Below, piece by piece: positions 42,357-50,429 of a stretch of 64,000 bases of DNA. Position 1 is the first letter of the stretch, and each line of letters opens with the position of its first letter. Position numbers and translations under genes: made by a program. This DNA is from Kitasatospora sp052076145 (GTDB taxonomy: Bacteria > Actinomycetota > Actinomycetes > Streptomycetales > Streptomycetaceae), in NCBI RefSeq assembly GCF_052076145.1, contig NZ_CP197246.1, forward strand, positions 2,604,001 through 2,668,000. The letters run 5' to 3'. The notes below the pieces were generated by a model. The model was given only the letters and a program-made list of their open reading frames with translations, had not been told where the DNA came from and searched no databases.

Positions 42357-44096
42357 CTAGCTGCGGAAGCCGATGTCGGCGAATCGCGGGGTCGTGAAAC
42401 CGAAGGCCCCGGCCCCCGCCACCGTGCTGCGGACGGCCACCAGATCAGGGCGCTGGTAGAGCGGGACGGAGTGCGCCAGCTGCCAGATCCGGGCGTCGGC
42501 CTGCTGGAGCAGCGCCAGCCGGGCGGCCGGGTCGAGGGTGGCGGCGGCGCGGTCGAAGAGCTGGTCGATCTCCTCGGTGCCCGTCCGGGCGTAGTTGCGG
42601 CCGACCACCGGGATGCCGTCGGTGCCCGGCCGGGGCTTGGCATAGCGGGGGCGCTCCTCGTCGGCCGGATGGGTGGCGGCCGGCCAGGAGAACAGGGCCA
42701 GGTCGTAGTCGCCGGTCGCGAGGTGGTCGTTGACGAAGGCCTCGAAGGGGACGGCCTGCGGGCGCAGCGTGACGCCGACGGCGGCCAGGCTCGCGGTCAG
42801 GGCCTCGGCGGTGCGCTCGGCGGTGACGGAGCCATCCGGCACCAGCAGGCCGAGGGTGAGCTCCTTGCCGTCCTTGCTCCGGGTGCTCCCGCTCTGCCGC
42901 CAGCCGGCCCGGTCGAGCAGGGTGGCGGCGGAGTCCGCCCCGGCGGCGGCGCTGTTGTCCCGGTAGCCCTCCTGCCCCGCCATCAGCAGGTGGTTGCCGA
43001 GCGGTTCGGCCGGGAGGCCGAGCGGGCCGAGCGCGGCGGCCGCCGCCTTGCCCCGGTCGACCGCGTGGGCGACGGCCTGGCGGACGGCGAGGTCGGCGAG
43101 CGGGCCCCGGTCGGCGTTCAGGGTCAGCTGGGTGAAGGCGGCGGCGGGGGCCCGGTGCAGGGTGAGCCCCGGGAGGGACTCCGCGCGCTTGAGCGCCTGG
43201 GCGGAGGCCTGGGCCAGCGCGGCGGCGTCCGGCGGGGCGGCGGCTGCGCCGCCCGCCGCGGCCTGCGCGCGGTCGACGGCGGTGGTGAGGGCCGCGATGT
43301 CGAGCTTGCCGTGCTCCAGCGCGTCGAGCCGGGCGGCGGCCGGGGTGGCCAGGAAGTCGATCGCCTCGGCCTTCGCGCGGTCGCCCCACCAGCGGGGGTT
43401 GCGGGCGAGGCTCACCCTGCCGCTCGCCGCGTCGTACGCCCGGACGGCGAACGGGCCGGCCGAGGTGTGGAAGGCGGCGGCCAGCGGCTGGTTGAAGGCG
43501 GCCGGGGTGCTCGTCACGGCGGCCGGGTAGAGCGGGCTGAAGAGGGCCTGCCAGTCGGCGTACGGCTGCTTGAAGGTGACCTTGACCTGGTGCGGGTCGG
43601 CTCCCTGGGCGACGGCCGCGATCGCCGCGTACCCGGCGGGGTGCTCGCCGTGGAAGGCCGGGTCTGCGCCGGAGAGGGCGTGCCACTGGGCCACGAAGTC
43701 GGCGGCCGAGAGGGGGGTGCCGTCGCTCCAGACCGCCGACGGGTTGAGCCGGTAGGTGACGGTCTGCGGGCTCCGGCCGTCCGGGGTCGACTCGGCGGCG
43801 GCCAGGTACGCGGGGTCGGCGTCCGGGTGGGCGTGCTCGTCCCTCCGGAACAGCACCGGCAGGACGGCCTCGGCGAGCAGCTCGGAGTCGGCGGTGGCCT
43901 CGGGCTGGAAGACGTTGAGGGTGGTGGGGACGGTGTCGAGGGCCCAGCGGAGGGTGCCGCCGTCCTGCATCCCGGAGCGGTCGGCGGCGGTGATGTCGGA
44001 GGCCGCCCGAGTGGGGGCGGCCTGCTCCGAACAGGCGGTGAGAGCACCCGCGAGCAGCAGGGCGAGGGCCGCGGCGGTGACCTGGCTGGCGCGCAT
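42357..44096 (-). CDS. Second orphan family-5 peptide-binding lipoprotein
   Basis: A protein of 579 residues, ATG 44096 with GGAGGA 7 nt upstream. The lipobox GALTAC puts the lipid cysteine at 22. The SBP_bac_5 domain includes MQDGGTLRWALDTVPTTLNV, NPSAVWSDGTPLSAADFVAQW, and VRQAVAHAVDRGKAAAAAL. It is unusually alanine-rich, and the middle region (RAQAAAGGAAAAPPDAAALA) looks like an insertion. It has no transporter partner; like the orphan at 16628 it lies at an edge of the importer island. Confidence 0.87.
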   Translation of the reverse strand: MRASQVTAAALALLLAGALTACSEQAAPTRAASDITAADRSGMQDGGTLRWALDTVPTTLNVFQPEATADSELLAEAVLPVLFRRDEHAHPDADPAYLAAAESTPDGRSPQTVTYRLNPSAVWSDGTPLSAADFVAQWHALSGADPAFHGEHPAGYAAIAAVAQGADPHQVKVTFKQPYADWQALFSPLYPAAVTSTPAAFNQPLAAAFHTSAGPFAVRAYDAASGRVSLARNPRWWGDRAKAEAIDFLATPAAARLDALEHGKLDIAALTTAVDRAQAAAGGAAAAPPDAAALAQASAQALKRAESLPGLTLHRAPAAAFTQLTLNADRGPLADLAVRQAVAHAVDRGKAAAAALGPLGLPAEPLGNHLLMAGQEGYRDNSAAAGADSAATLLDRAGWRQSGSTRSKDGKELTLGLLVPDGSVTAERTAEALTASLAAVGVTLRPQAVPFEAFVNDHLATGDYDLALFSWPAATHPADEERPRYAKPRPGTDGIPVVGRNYARTGTEEIDQLFDRAAATLDPAARLALLQQADARIWQLAHSVPLYQRPDLVAVRSTVAGAGAFGFTTPRFADIGFRS

Positions 44097-44228
44097 GCGC
44101 TGTCCTCCGTCGGTTGGTCAGCCGACCCGAAAATAGGGCCGGTTGACCACTGAACGCCACCGCAGCTGCCCACCGGGGGTGACACGGCGGGCAGCGGCCA
44201 CAGGACTACCCACCCGGAGCAACCGGCG

Positions 44229-46823
44229 TCAGAGGGTGAGTTCGAACCAGACGATCTTGCCGTTGGGGGTGCGGCGGCTGCCCCAGCGTTCGGCCAGCAG
44301 GCTGACGAGCTGGAGGCCCCGGCCGCCTTCGTCGGTCTCCTGGGCGCGGCGCTGTCTGGGCTGGGCGTAGCCGTCGTCCCAGACCTCGCAGACCATCGTG
44401 CGGTCGCGCAGGAGGCGGAGCCGGATCTCGCCGTGGCCGTGCCGGAGGGCGTTGGTGACCAGCTCGCTGACCAGGAGTTCGGTGGTGTCGACCAGTTCGT
44501 CCAGCCCGCGTACCAGGAGCCAGCCGCAGGCGAGCTCGCGGGCCTTGGAGACGGAGGTGGGCTCGGACGGCAGGCGCCAGTCCCCCACCGCGTCCTCGGG
44601 GAGGGGCTGGACCTTGGCCATCAGCAGGGCGATGTCGTCCTCGCCGTGGTGCGGGATGAGCTCGTCGAGCACCTCGTCGCAGAGCTGCTCCAGCTGCTTG
44701 GAGCCGTTCGAGAGGGCCGTCCGGAAGGCCCGCAGGCCGTCGTCCAGCTGGTGCTTGCGGGATTCGACCAGGCCGTCGGTGTAGAGGGCGAGCACCGCGT
44801 CGTCCGGGAGCTCGATCTCGACCTCCTCGAAGGGCTCGCCGCCGACGCCGAGCGGCAGGCCCGGCGGCACGTCGAGCATCCGGGCGGGCTCGCCGGGGCC
44901 GAGCAGGGCGGGCGGCAGGTGGCCCGCGTTGGCGAAGACGCAGCGCTGGGTGACGGCGTCGTAGACGGCGTACACGCAGGTCGCGAGGTAGAGCTCGTAC
45001 TCCTCGCCGGGCGAGTTGGTGTCGCCGCCGAGGCCCCGGGCGATCTCGTCGAGGGCGGTGAGCACCTCGGCCGGGTCGAGTTCGAGCATGGCGAGGGTGC
45101 GGACGGCGGTGCGCAGCTGGCCCATCGCGACGGCGGCGCGCAGGCCGCGGCCCATCACGTCGCCGATCACCAGCGCGGTACGGCTGCCGGGCAGCGGGAT
45201 GACGTCGAACCAGTCGCCGCCGACCTCGGTGTTGTTGTTGCTGGGCAGGTAGCGGCGGGCGATCTCCAGGCCGGTGGCGGCCGGGTTGCCCGGGGGCAGC
45301 AGGCTGCGCTGGAGGATCAGGGCGCGCTCGTGCTCGCGGCGGTAGAGCCGGGCGTTGTCGACGCAGACGGCGGCGCGGGCGACGAGCTCCTCGGCGATCG
45401 CGACGTCCCGCGCGTCGAACGGCTCGCTGCCGATCGCCCGGGAGAGCTGGACGAGCCCGAGCACCTGGTCGCGGGCGACCAGCGGCACCACCAGGGTCGA
45501 GCGCAGCAGCGGGTCGGGGCCCGGCTGCGGGACGACGCTGCGGCCGGTGCGCAGCGCGCGGGCGTGCGGGGAGCGGCGCGGATAGCAGAGCGTGCCACCG
45601 GCCTCGGCGACGGGTACGGACCCCTCGGCCGCAAGCACGCTGGAGGCACCGCCGACCACGCTGGAGACGGCGACGCGGCGCAGCTCGCCGGAGCCGTCGC
45701 CCTGGCCGGGCGCGGCCGACATCGGGCCGGAGTCGCCGCTGAGCAGGGCGCTGTAGAGGTCGACCGTCGCGACGTCGCAGAACTGCGGGACGATGACGTC
45801 GAGCAGCTCCTTGGCGGTGGTCTCCAGGTCGAGGGTGGAGCCGATGTGCGTGCTGGCCTCGTTGAGCAGGGCCAGGCTGCGCCGCACCCCCGCCGCCTCG
45901 CGCTCGGCGACGTGGCGGCTGGTGACGTCCAGCACCTGGCCGGCGACGCCCATCGGGTGCCCGGCCGAGCTGTTCAGCCGGTAGAGCGAGATCGCCCAGC
46001 GGCGGACGCCCTCGCGCAGCGGCTCGCCCCGGCCGGGGGCGAGCCCGCCGACGGGCCGGGGGACGGCGCCGGTGAAGCGCAGGTCGAGCATCGGCTCGCC
46101 GCTCGCGAGCACCTTGCGCAGGGCGAGGCTGAGCCGCTCGGCCTCGCCGGTCAGGAAGAGGTCGTACGGCGTCAGGCCCTCGAACTCGGCCCTGGGCAGG
46201 CCCATTCCGACGGCGAACGCGTCGTTGACCCGCTGCAGCCGCAGGTCGAGGTCGAAGAGGAAGAAGCCGGTCGGGGTCTGCCCGAAGACGGCCTCCGAGG
46301 CGGCGAGGTCGGTCTCGATCCGGCGCAGCCGCCCGAGGTCGACGGCGAGGCAGGTCGCGCCGGCGGCGCCCGGGGTGCCGGTGTCCGGCATGGCGTACAG
46401 CTCGGCGAGGCCCTCGGCGCCCTCGGCGTCGCGGTAGGGCGCGGTGCCGATCCACTCCTCGCCCGCGAGGATGCGCTCCAGCCGGGCCCGGCCGCGCTGC
46501 CAGAGCTCGCGCGGCACGAAGGCGGTGACCGGGTCGGCGCCGACCGCCTCGGTCGCGGGCACGCCGAAGAACTCGGCGGCCCGGCTGCTCCACTGGCTGA
46601 TCAGCCCGTCGGAGCCGAGCGCGAAGGTGGCGACCCGGATGTAGTCGTAGATCGAACCGGGCTGCCCGTACCCCCAGCCGCCGGGGAGGTCACCGTCGGC
46701 CTGCGGCGCCCGCGCGGGGCCCGGCACGGCGAAGTCTGGCTGTGGCTGTGCCGGCCCAGGTTGCCCGGGTACGGCGGCATGACCGCTGCCGTTCGGCACA
46801 CTCCACGCCGGGATGCTGTTCAA
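44229..46823 (-). CDS. PAS/GAF/SpoIIE phosphatase with C-terminal anti-sigma-type kinase domain
   Basis: A protein of 864 residues from TTG 46823, chosen because GGAGGGG lies about 9 nt upstream and it starts NSIPAWSVP; GTG 46898 is an alternative. Two PAS domains (about 60-310) are followed by a GAF domain (about 325-505), a PP2C/SpoIIE phosphatase (about 520-720, metal-binding EVGGDWFDVIPLPG and VIGDVMGRGLRAA) and an HATPase_c domain of the RsbW type (about 735-864, LVSELVTNALRHGHG, DEGGRGLQLVSLLAERWG). Such proteins both dephosphorylate and phosphorylate anti-sigma-factor antagonists and tune stress or developmental sigma factors. It is divergent from the secreted protein at 47196. Confidence 0.9.
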   Translation of the reverse strand: MNSIPAWSVPNGSGHAAVPGQPGPAQPQPDFAVPGPARAPQADGDLPGGWGYGQPGSIYDYIRVATFALGSDGLISQWSSRAAEFFGVPATEAVGADPVTAFVPRELWQRGRARLERILAGEEWIGTAPYRDAEGAEGLAELYAMPDTGTPGAAGATCLAVDLGRLRRIETDLAASEAVFGQTPTGFFLFDLDLRLQRVNDAFAVGMGLPRAEFEGLTPYDLFLTGEAERLSLALRKVLASGEPMLDLRFTGAVPRPVGGLAPGRGEPLREGVRRWAISLYRLNSSAGHPMGVAGQVLDVTSRHVAEREAAGVRRSLALLNEASTHIGSTLDLETTAKELLDVIVPQFCDVATVDLYSALLSGDSGPMSAAPGQGDGSGELRRVAVSSVVGGASSVLAAEGSVPVAEAGGTLCYPRRSPHARALRTGRSVVPQPGPDPLLRSTLVVPLVARDQVLGLVQLSRAIGSEPFDARDVAIAEELVARAAVCVDNARLYRREHERALILQRSLLPPGNPAATGLEIARRYLPSNNNTEVGGDWFDVIPLPGSRTALVIGDVMGRGLRAAVAMGQLRTAVRTLAMLELDPAEVLTALDEIARGLGGDTNSPGEEYELYLATCVYAVYDAVTQRCVFANAGHLPPALLGPGEPARMLDVPPGLPLGVGGEPFEEVEIELPDDAVLALYTDGLVESRKHQLDDGLRAFRTALSNGSKQLEQLCDEVLDELIPHHGEDDIALLMAKVQPLPEDAVGDWRLPSEPTSVSKARELACGWLLVRGLDELVDTTELLVSELVTNALRHGHGEIRLRLLRDRTMVCEVWDDGYAQPRQRRAQETDEGGRGLQLVSLLAERWGSRRTPNGKIVWFELTL

Positions 46824-47195
46824 CGGACCGACCCCTCCAACCCGCGCCCATCCGGATGTCGAGAAGACCGAGTATTCATCATCGGAGCGCAGGCGCACAC
46901 GTCCCTTACATCACAACATCGAATCGGGCTGTCCCTCCGGAGGTCCTTACCCGGTCCCGCCTGTTCGAACCACGCACGGATCTGGCAAGATCGGCCTGTC
47001 GTGCGAGGGGAGATCGGACCCGGAGAAGCCGGGCGGTCGGCGCACGACGTACCCGACTTGGCGGGTGTCGTGCGGCCGAGGAGTGTCCGGCCGCACCGCC
47101 CGCCGCAATTCTTCTCTTCCGCCAGTACAACCTGAGCCGCCACTCAGCAGTCCTGTTTGCTGACCCGTGCTTCCACGTCCTCAGGGGGATCCTCC
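46824..47195. promoter_or_regulatory. Divergent promoter region
   Basis: 372 bp between the minus-strand phosphatase and the plus-strand secreted protein. It must hold both promoters. No clear -35/-10 pair or palindrome stands out, and short open frames here lack start signals. Confidence 0.35.
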
Positions 47196-49961
47196 GTGCG
47201 TCACAACCGCACCGCCGCCATAGCGGCTCTCGTCGTCTCGGTCACCACCGGGCTGCCGCTCGTCGGTGTCGCCCACGCCGACACGCTCGACCTGTACGTC
47301 GACAAGGCCGCCGCCACCTGCTCCGACAACGCCGTGGCGGGCAGCAAGGCGACTCCGTTCTGCACCGTCTCGGCCGCCGCGGCCGTGGCCCAGGCGGGCC
47401 AGACCGTGCACATCGCCCCGGGCTTCTACGCCGGGGACGTCCACCTGACGCGCTCGGGTACGCCGGGCGCGCCGATCACCTTCGAGGGGCCGGACCAGCG
47501 TCCGAACTACCTGACCCCGTACGCCGACCTGAGCGGGGTGCACGGCCTGACGCTGGACGGCGTGCACGACGTCGCCGTGCGGCACCTCGTCACCAAGGGC
47601 ACCGAGGGCGCCGTGGTCGTGACCGGGTCCAGCAAGATCACCCTGGACGACGTCTCCGTCGCGCAGGACGGCGGCGACAAGGGCACCCACCCCGGTGTGC
47701 TGATCACCGGGGCTAGCAGCGACGTGACGCTGAGCCACAGTCAGCTCAGCTACACGACGGGCGATGCCGTGGCCGTCGCCCAGGGTGTGACCGGGGCCGT
47801 GATCACCACCAACCTCGTCAACCGCGCGCAGGGTGACGGGATTTCGGTCAAGGGCGCCACCGGCACGGTGATCACCGGCAACACGGTGAACCACTCCAAC
47901 GGCCCCGCCGTCGAGATCTCGGGCGCCGCGTCGGCGACCACCGTCGAGAACAACGTCTTCGCCGAGCAGGACGCCGACGGCGGCGGCGGCGCCACCCCCG
48001 TGGGCCTGGCGGTCGCGGCCGACTCGACCGCCGGCACCAAGGCGGACTACAACGTCGTCAGCACCCAGCAGCCGTCGCCGTACAAGTGGGGCAGCACGCT
48101 CTACGCCAACGCCGAGGACTTCCAGAAGGCCAGCGGCCAGGGCGCACACGACCTCGCCGCGCCCGCCAAGACGCTGCTGGGCAACACCGAGGGCTCGGTG
48201 CTGATCGACTCCGCCGACCCGAGCGCGCCCGGCGAGCAGGACACCGACCTGCTGGGCCTGGCCCGGGTGCACGACCCGCTGGTGAAGGGCACCGGCACCC
48301 ACGACCGCGGTGCCACCGAGTTCCAGGCCCCGGCCCTGCACCTCCGGCTCGCCGTCACCCCGCAGCCCGACATCAGCCACCCGCTGGACGCCCTGGTCGA
48401 GTTCACCGCCAACTCCGCCTGGTCGACCGACACCAAGGTCTCCGTCGACTTCGGCGACAAGAGCACGGTCGTCACGGGCGCGGTCTCGCCGCTCACCCAC
48501 GCCTTCCCGAAGGCCGGCAGCTACACCGTCACGGCCACCGGCACCGACAGCCTGGGGCAGACCGCCAAGCAGACCCAGGTGGTCACCATCACCGGCCCGG
48601 CGCCGGTGCACCCGATGCTGAAGGTCACCCAGGACAGCACCGACCTGAGGCACGTGCGCGCCGACACCACCGGCACCACCAGCCCGTGGCCGGTGGCGAC
48701 CACCACCTTCGACTACGGCGACGGCACCCCGGCCACCACGCAGGACACCCACACCTACGCCAAGTCCGGCCAGTACATGGTGCTCACCACCGTCACCGAC
48801 ACCCAGGGCCGCCAGGGGTCGTTCGGCCAGGTCGTGACGATCACCGACCAGTTCGTCCCGATGCGGCCCACCCGGGTGCTCGACACCCGTGCGGGCAGTG
48901 GGCTGCCGGGCAGCGGGGCGCCGGTCAGCGGTGGCCAGGTGCTGAAGCTACAGGTCGCCGGTGTCGCCGGTCTCCCGGAGGCCGGCAAGGTGTCGGCCGT
49001 ACTGCTCAACCTGACGGCGACCCGGCCGACGGCGGGCAGCTTCGTCACCGCCTTCCCGAGCGGATCCGTCCGCCCGACCGTCTCCAGCCTGAACTTCACC
49101 GCCGGGCAGACCGTGGCCAACGCCGTCGTCGTCCCGGTCGGGCCGGACGGGAAGGTCTCGCTCTACAACTTCAACGGCAGCGTGGACCTCGTCGCCGACA
49201 TCGCCGGTTACTACGGCCTGCAGGTGCCGACCGTCGGCGCCGGGAACTTCATCGGGTCCGTCACCCCGACCCGGGTGCTCGACACCCGGGCGACCCACGG
49301 CCCGCTCGGCGGTGGCGACACCATCAAGGTCAAGGTCCGGGGAGGCGCGGGCCTGCTCCCGGACGTGGCCCGCGCGGTGGTGCTGAACCTGACGGCCACC
49401 CAGCCCACCCAGGGCGGGTACGTCACCGCTGCCCCCGACGGCAACCCGCCGAGCAGCTCCAGCCTCAACTTCGCGGCCAACCAGACCATCGCCAACCAGG
49501 TCACGGTGCCGATCGACGCCGACGGCACCGTCACGCTCTACAACCACAACGGCAGCGTCCACCTGATCGCCGACATCCAGGCCTTCTACTCGGCCCCGGT
49601 CTCCGCCACCGGCCCGCTGCAGACCGTCACCCCGACCCGCCTGCTCGACACCCGCGTCAACCACAGCACGCTCGGCGCCGGAGGCACCGTCCGCGTCAAG
49701 GTCACCGGCGTCGCCGGGGTGTCGGAGCACGCGACCGGCGTCCTGGTCAACCTGACGGCCACCAACCCGACGGCCGCCGGCTTCCTGACCGCCTACGCGG
49801 CCGGTTCGCCCCGCCCCCTGACGTCGATCCTCAACTTCGCCCCCGGCCAGACCGTCCCGAACCTCGCGTTCGTCCCGGTCTCCTCCGACGGCTACATCGA
49901 GGTCTACAACCACAGCGGGAACACCGACGTCCTGGTCGACATCCAGGGCTACGAGAACTAA
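47196..49961 (+). CDS. Large secreted beta-helix/PKD protein with three C-terminal repeats
   Basis: A protein of 921 residues from GTG 47196, with AGGGGGAT 5 nt upstream. The Sec signal peptide ends VAHA|DT at 28. Residues about 30-330 form a right-handed parallel beta-helix (APGFYAGDVHLTRSGTPGAP, then many V-I-T-N turns, including ITGNTVNHSNGPAVEIS). Two PKD-type domains follow (about 385-550; DFGDKSTVVTG, FDYGDGTPATTQ). The end consists of three repeats of about 110-125 residues, each opening PTRVLDTR or PTRLLDTR and closing with a V(L)DI-GY-type strand. No catalytic residues are evident; adhesion or polysaccharide binding is likely. A remnant of a paralogue lies downstream. Confidence 0.8.
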   Translation: MRHNRTAAIAALVVSVTTGLPLVGVAHADTLDLYVDKAAATCSDNAVAGSKATPFCTVSAAAAVAQAGQTVHIAPGFYAGDVHLTRSGTPGAPITFEGPDQRPNYLTPYADLSGVHGLTLDGVHDVAVRHLVTKGTEGAVVVTGSSKITLDDVSVAQDGGDKGTHPGVLITGASSDVTLSHSQLSYTTGDAVAVAQGVTGAVITTNLVNRAQGDGISVKGATGTVITGNTVNHSNGPAVEISGAASATTVENNVFAEQDADGGGGATPVGLAVAADSTAGTKADYNVVSTQQPSPYKWGSTLYANAEDFQKASGQGAHDLAAPAKTLLGNTEGSVLIDSADPSAPGEQDTDLLGLARVHDPLVKGTGTHDRGATEFQAPALHLRLAVTPQPDISHPLDALVEFTANSAWSTDTKVSVDFGDKSTVVTGAVSPLTHAFPKAGSYTVTATGTDSLGQTAKQTQVVTITGPAPVHPMLKVTQDSTDLRHVRADTTGTTSPWPVATTTFDYGDGTPATTQDTHTYAKSGQYMVLTTVTDTQGRQGSFGQVVTITDQFVPMRPTRVLDTRAGSGLPGSGAPVSGGQVLKLQVAGVAGLPEAGKVSAVLLNLTATRPTAGSFVTAFPSGSVRPTVSSLNFTAGQTVANAVVVPVGPDGKVSLYNFNGSVDLVADIAGYYGLQVPTVGAGNFIGSVTPTRVLDTRATHGPLGGGDTIKVKVRGGAGLLPDVARAVVLNLTATQPTQGGYVTAAPDGNPPSSSSLNFAANQTIANQVTVPIDADGTVTLYNHNGSVHLIADIQAFYSAPVSATGPLQTVTPTRLLDTRVNHSTLGAGGTVRVKVTGVAGVSEHATGVLVNLTATNPTAAGFLTAYAAGSPRPLTSILNFAPGQTVPNLAFVPVSSDGYIEVYNHSGNTDVLVDIQGYEN

Positions 49962-50022
49962 GCCGATGCTCGGGGGCAGGCCGGCCCCCGTACACCGGTT
50001 CGTCAGCCACGGATGATCAACT

Positions 50023-50053
50023 CCGGTGGGCCAACTCCCAGTTGGCCCACCGG
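50023..50053 (+). terminator. Terminator of the secreted beta-helix gene
   Basis: A perfect 14-bp stem (CCGGTGGGCCAACT / AGTTGGCCCACCGG) with a 3-nt loop, 61 nt after the stop at 49961. A weaker GC stem (CGGGGGC/GCCCCCG) lies nearer the stop. Confidence 0.8.
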
Positions 50054-50097
50054 ACCGGGCGGAGCGCCCGGTCGTCGCATCCATGGGGGATCAACTC

Positions 50098-50429
50098 TTG
50101 CGTCACCAACGCACCGTGGCGCTGACCTCGCTCGTGCTCTCGGTCACGGCGGCACCGCCCGCCTGAAGGTCACCGGCACCGCCGGGGTGCCGGACGGCAC
50201 GGCGGCCGTCCTGGTCAACCTGACCGCCACCCGCCCGACCGGCGGCGGCTACCTGACCGCGTACGCGGCGGACCAGGCCCGGCCGGGCACCTCAACGCTC
50301 AACTTCGCCGCCGGGCAGACCGTGCCCAACCTCGCGTGGGTGCCCGTCTCCGCCGACAGCTACATCGCGGTCCACAACTTCGGTGGCAGCACCGACGTCC
50401 TGGTGGACGTCCAGGGCTACACCAGGTGA
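50098..50429 (+). pseudogene. Frameshifted remnant of a secreted repeat protein
   Basis: A start-like region GGGGGATCAACTC followed by TTG 50098 encodes RHQRTVALTSLVLSVT, closely matching the signal peptide start of the gene at 47196 (RHNRTAAIAALVVSVT). This frame meets a stop at 50164-50166. The sequence then continues, in a different frame, as the last C-terminal repeat (RLKVTGTAGVPDGTAAVLVN ... STDVLVDVQGYTR) up to the stop at 50427. The beta-helix, PKD domains and first two repeats are missing. The most likely history is a duplication followed by an internal, out-of-frame deletion. The last bases overlap the end of the convergent phosphatase gene. Confidence 0.75.

Noticed and set aside
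50013..50429. A complete 138-residue gene ending in the last secreted repeat
   Set aside because: The upstream part of this frame runs through the terminator hairpin, while the true signal-peptide homology lies in another frame; it is treated as a pseudogene.
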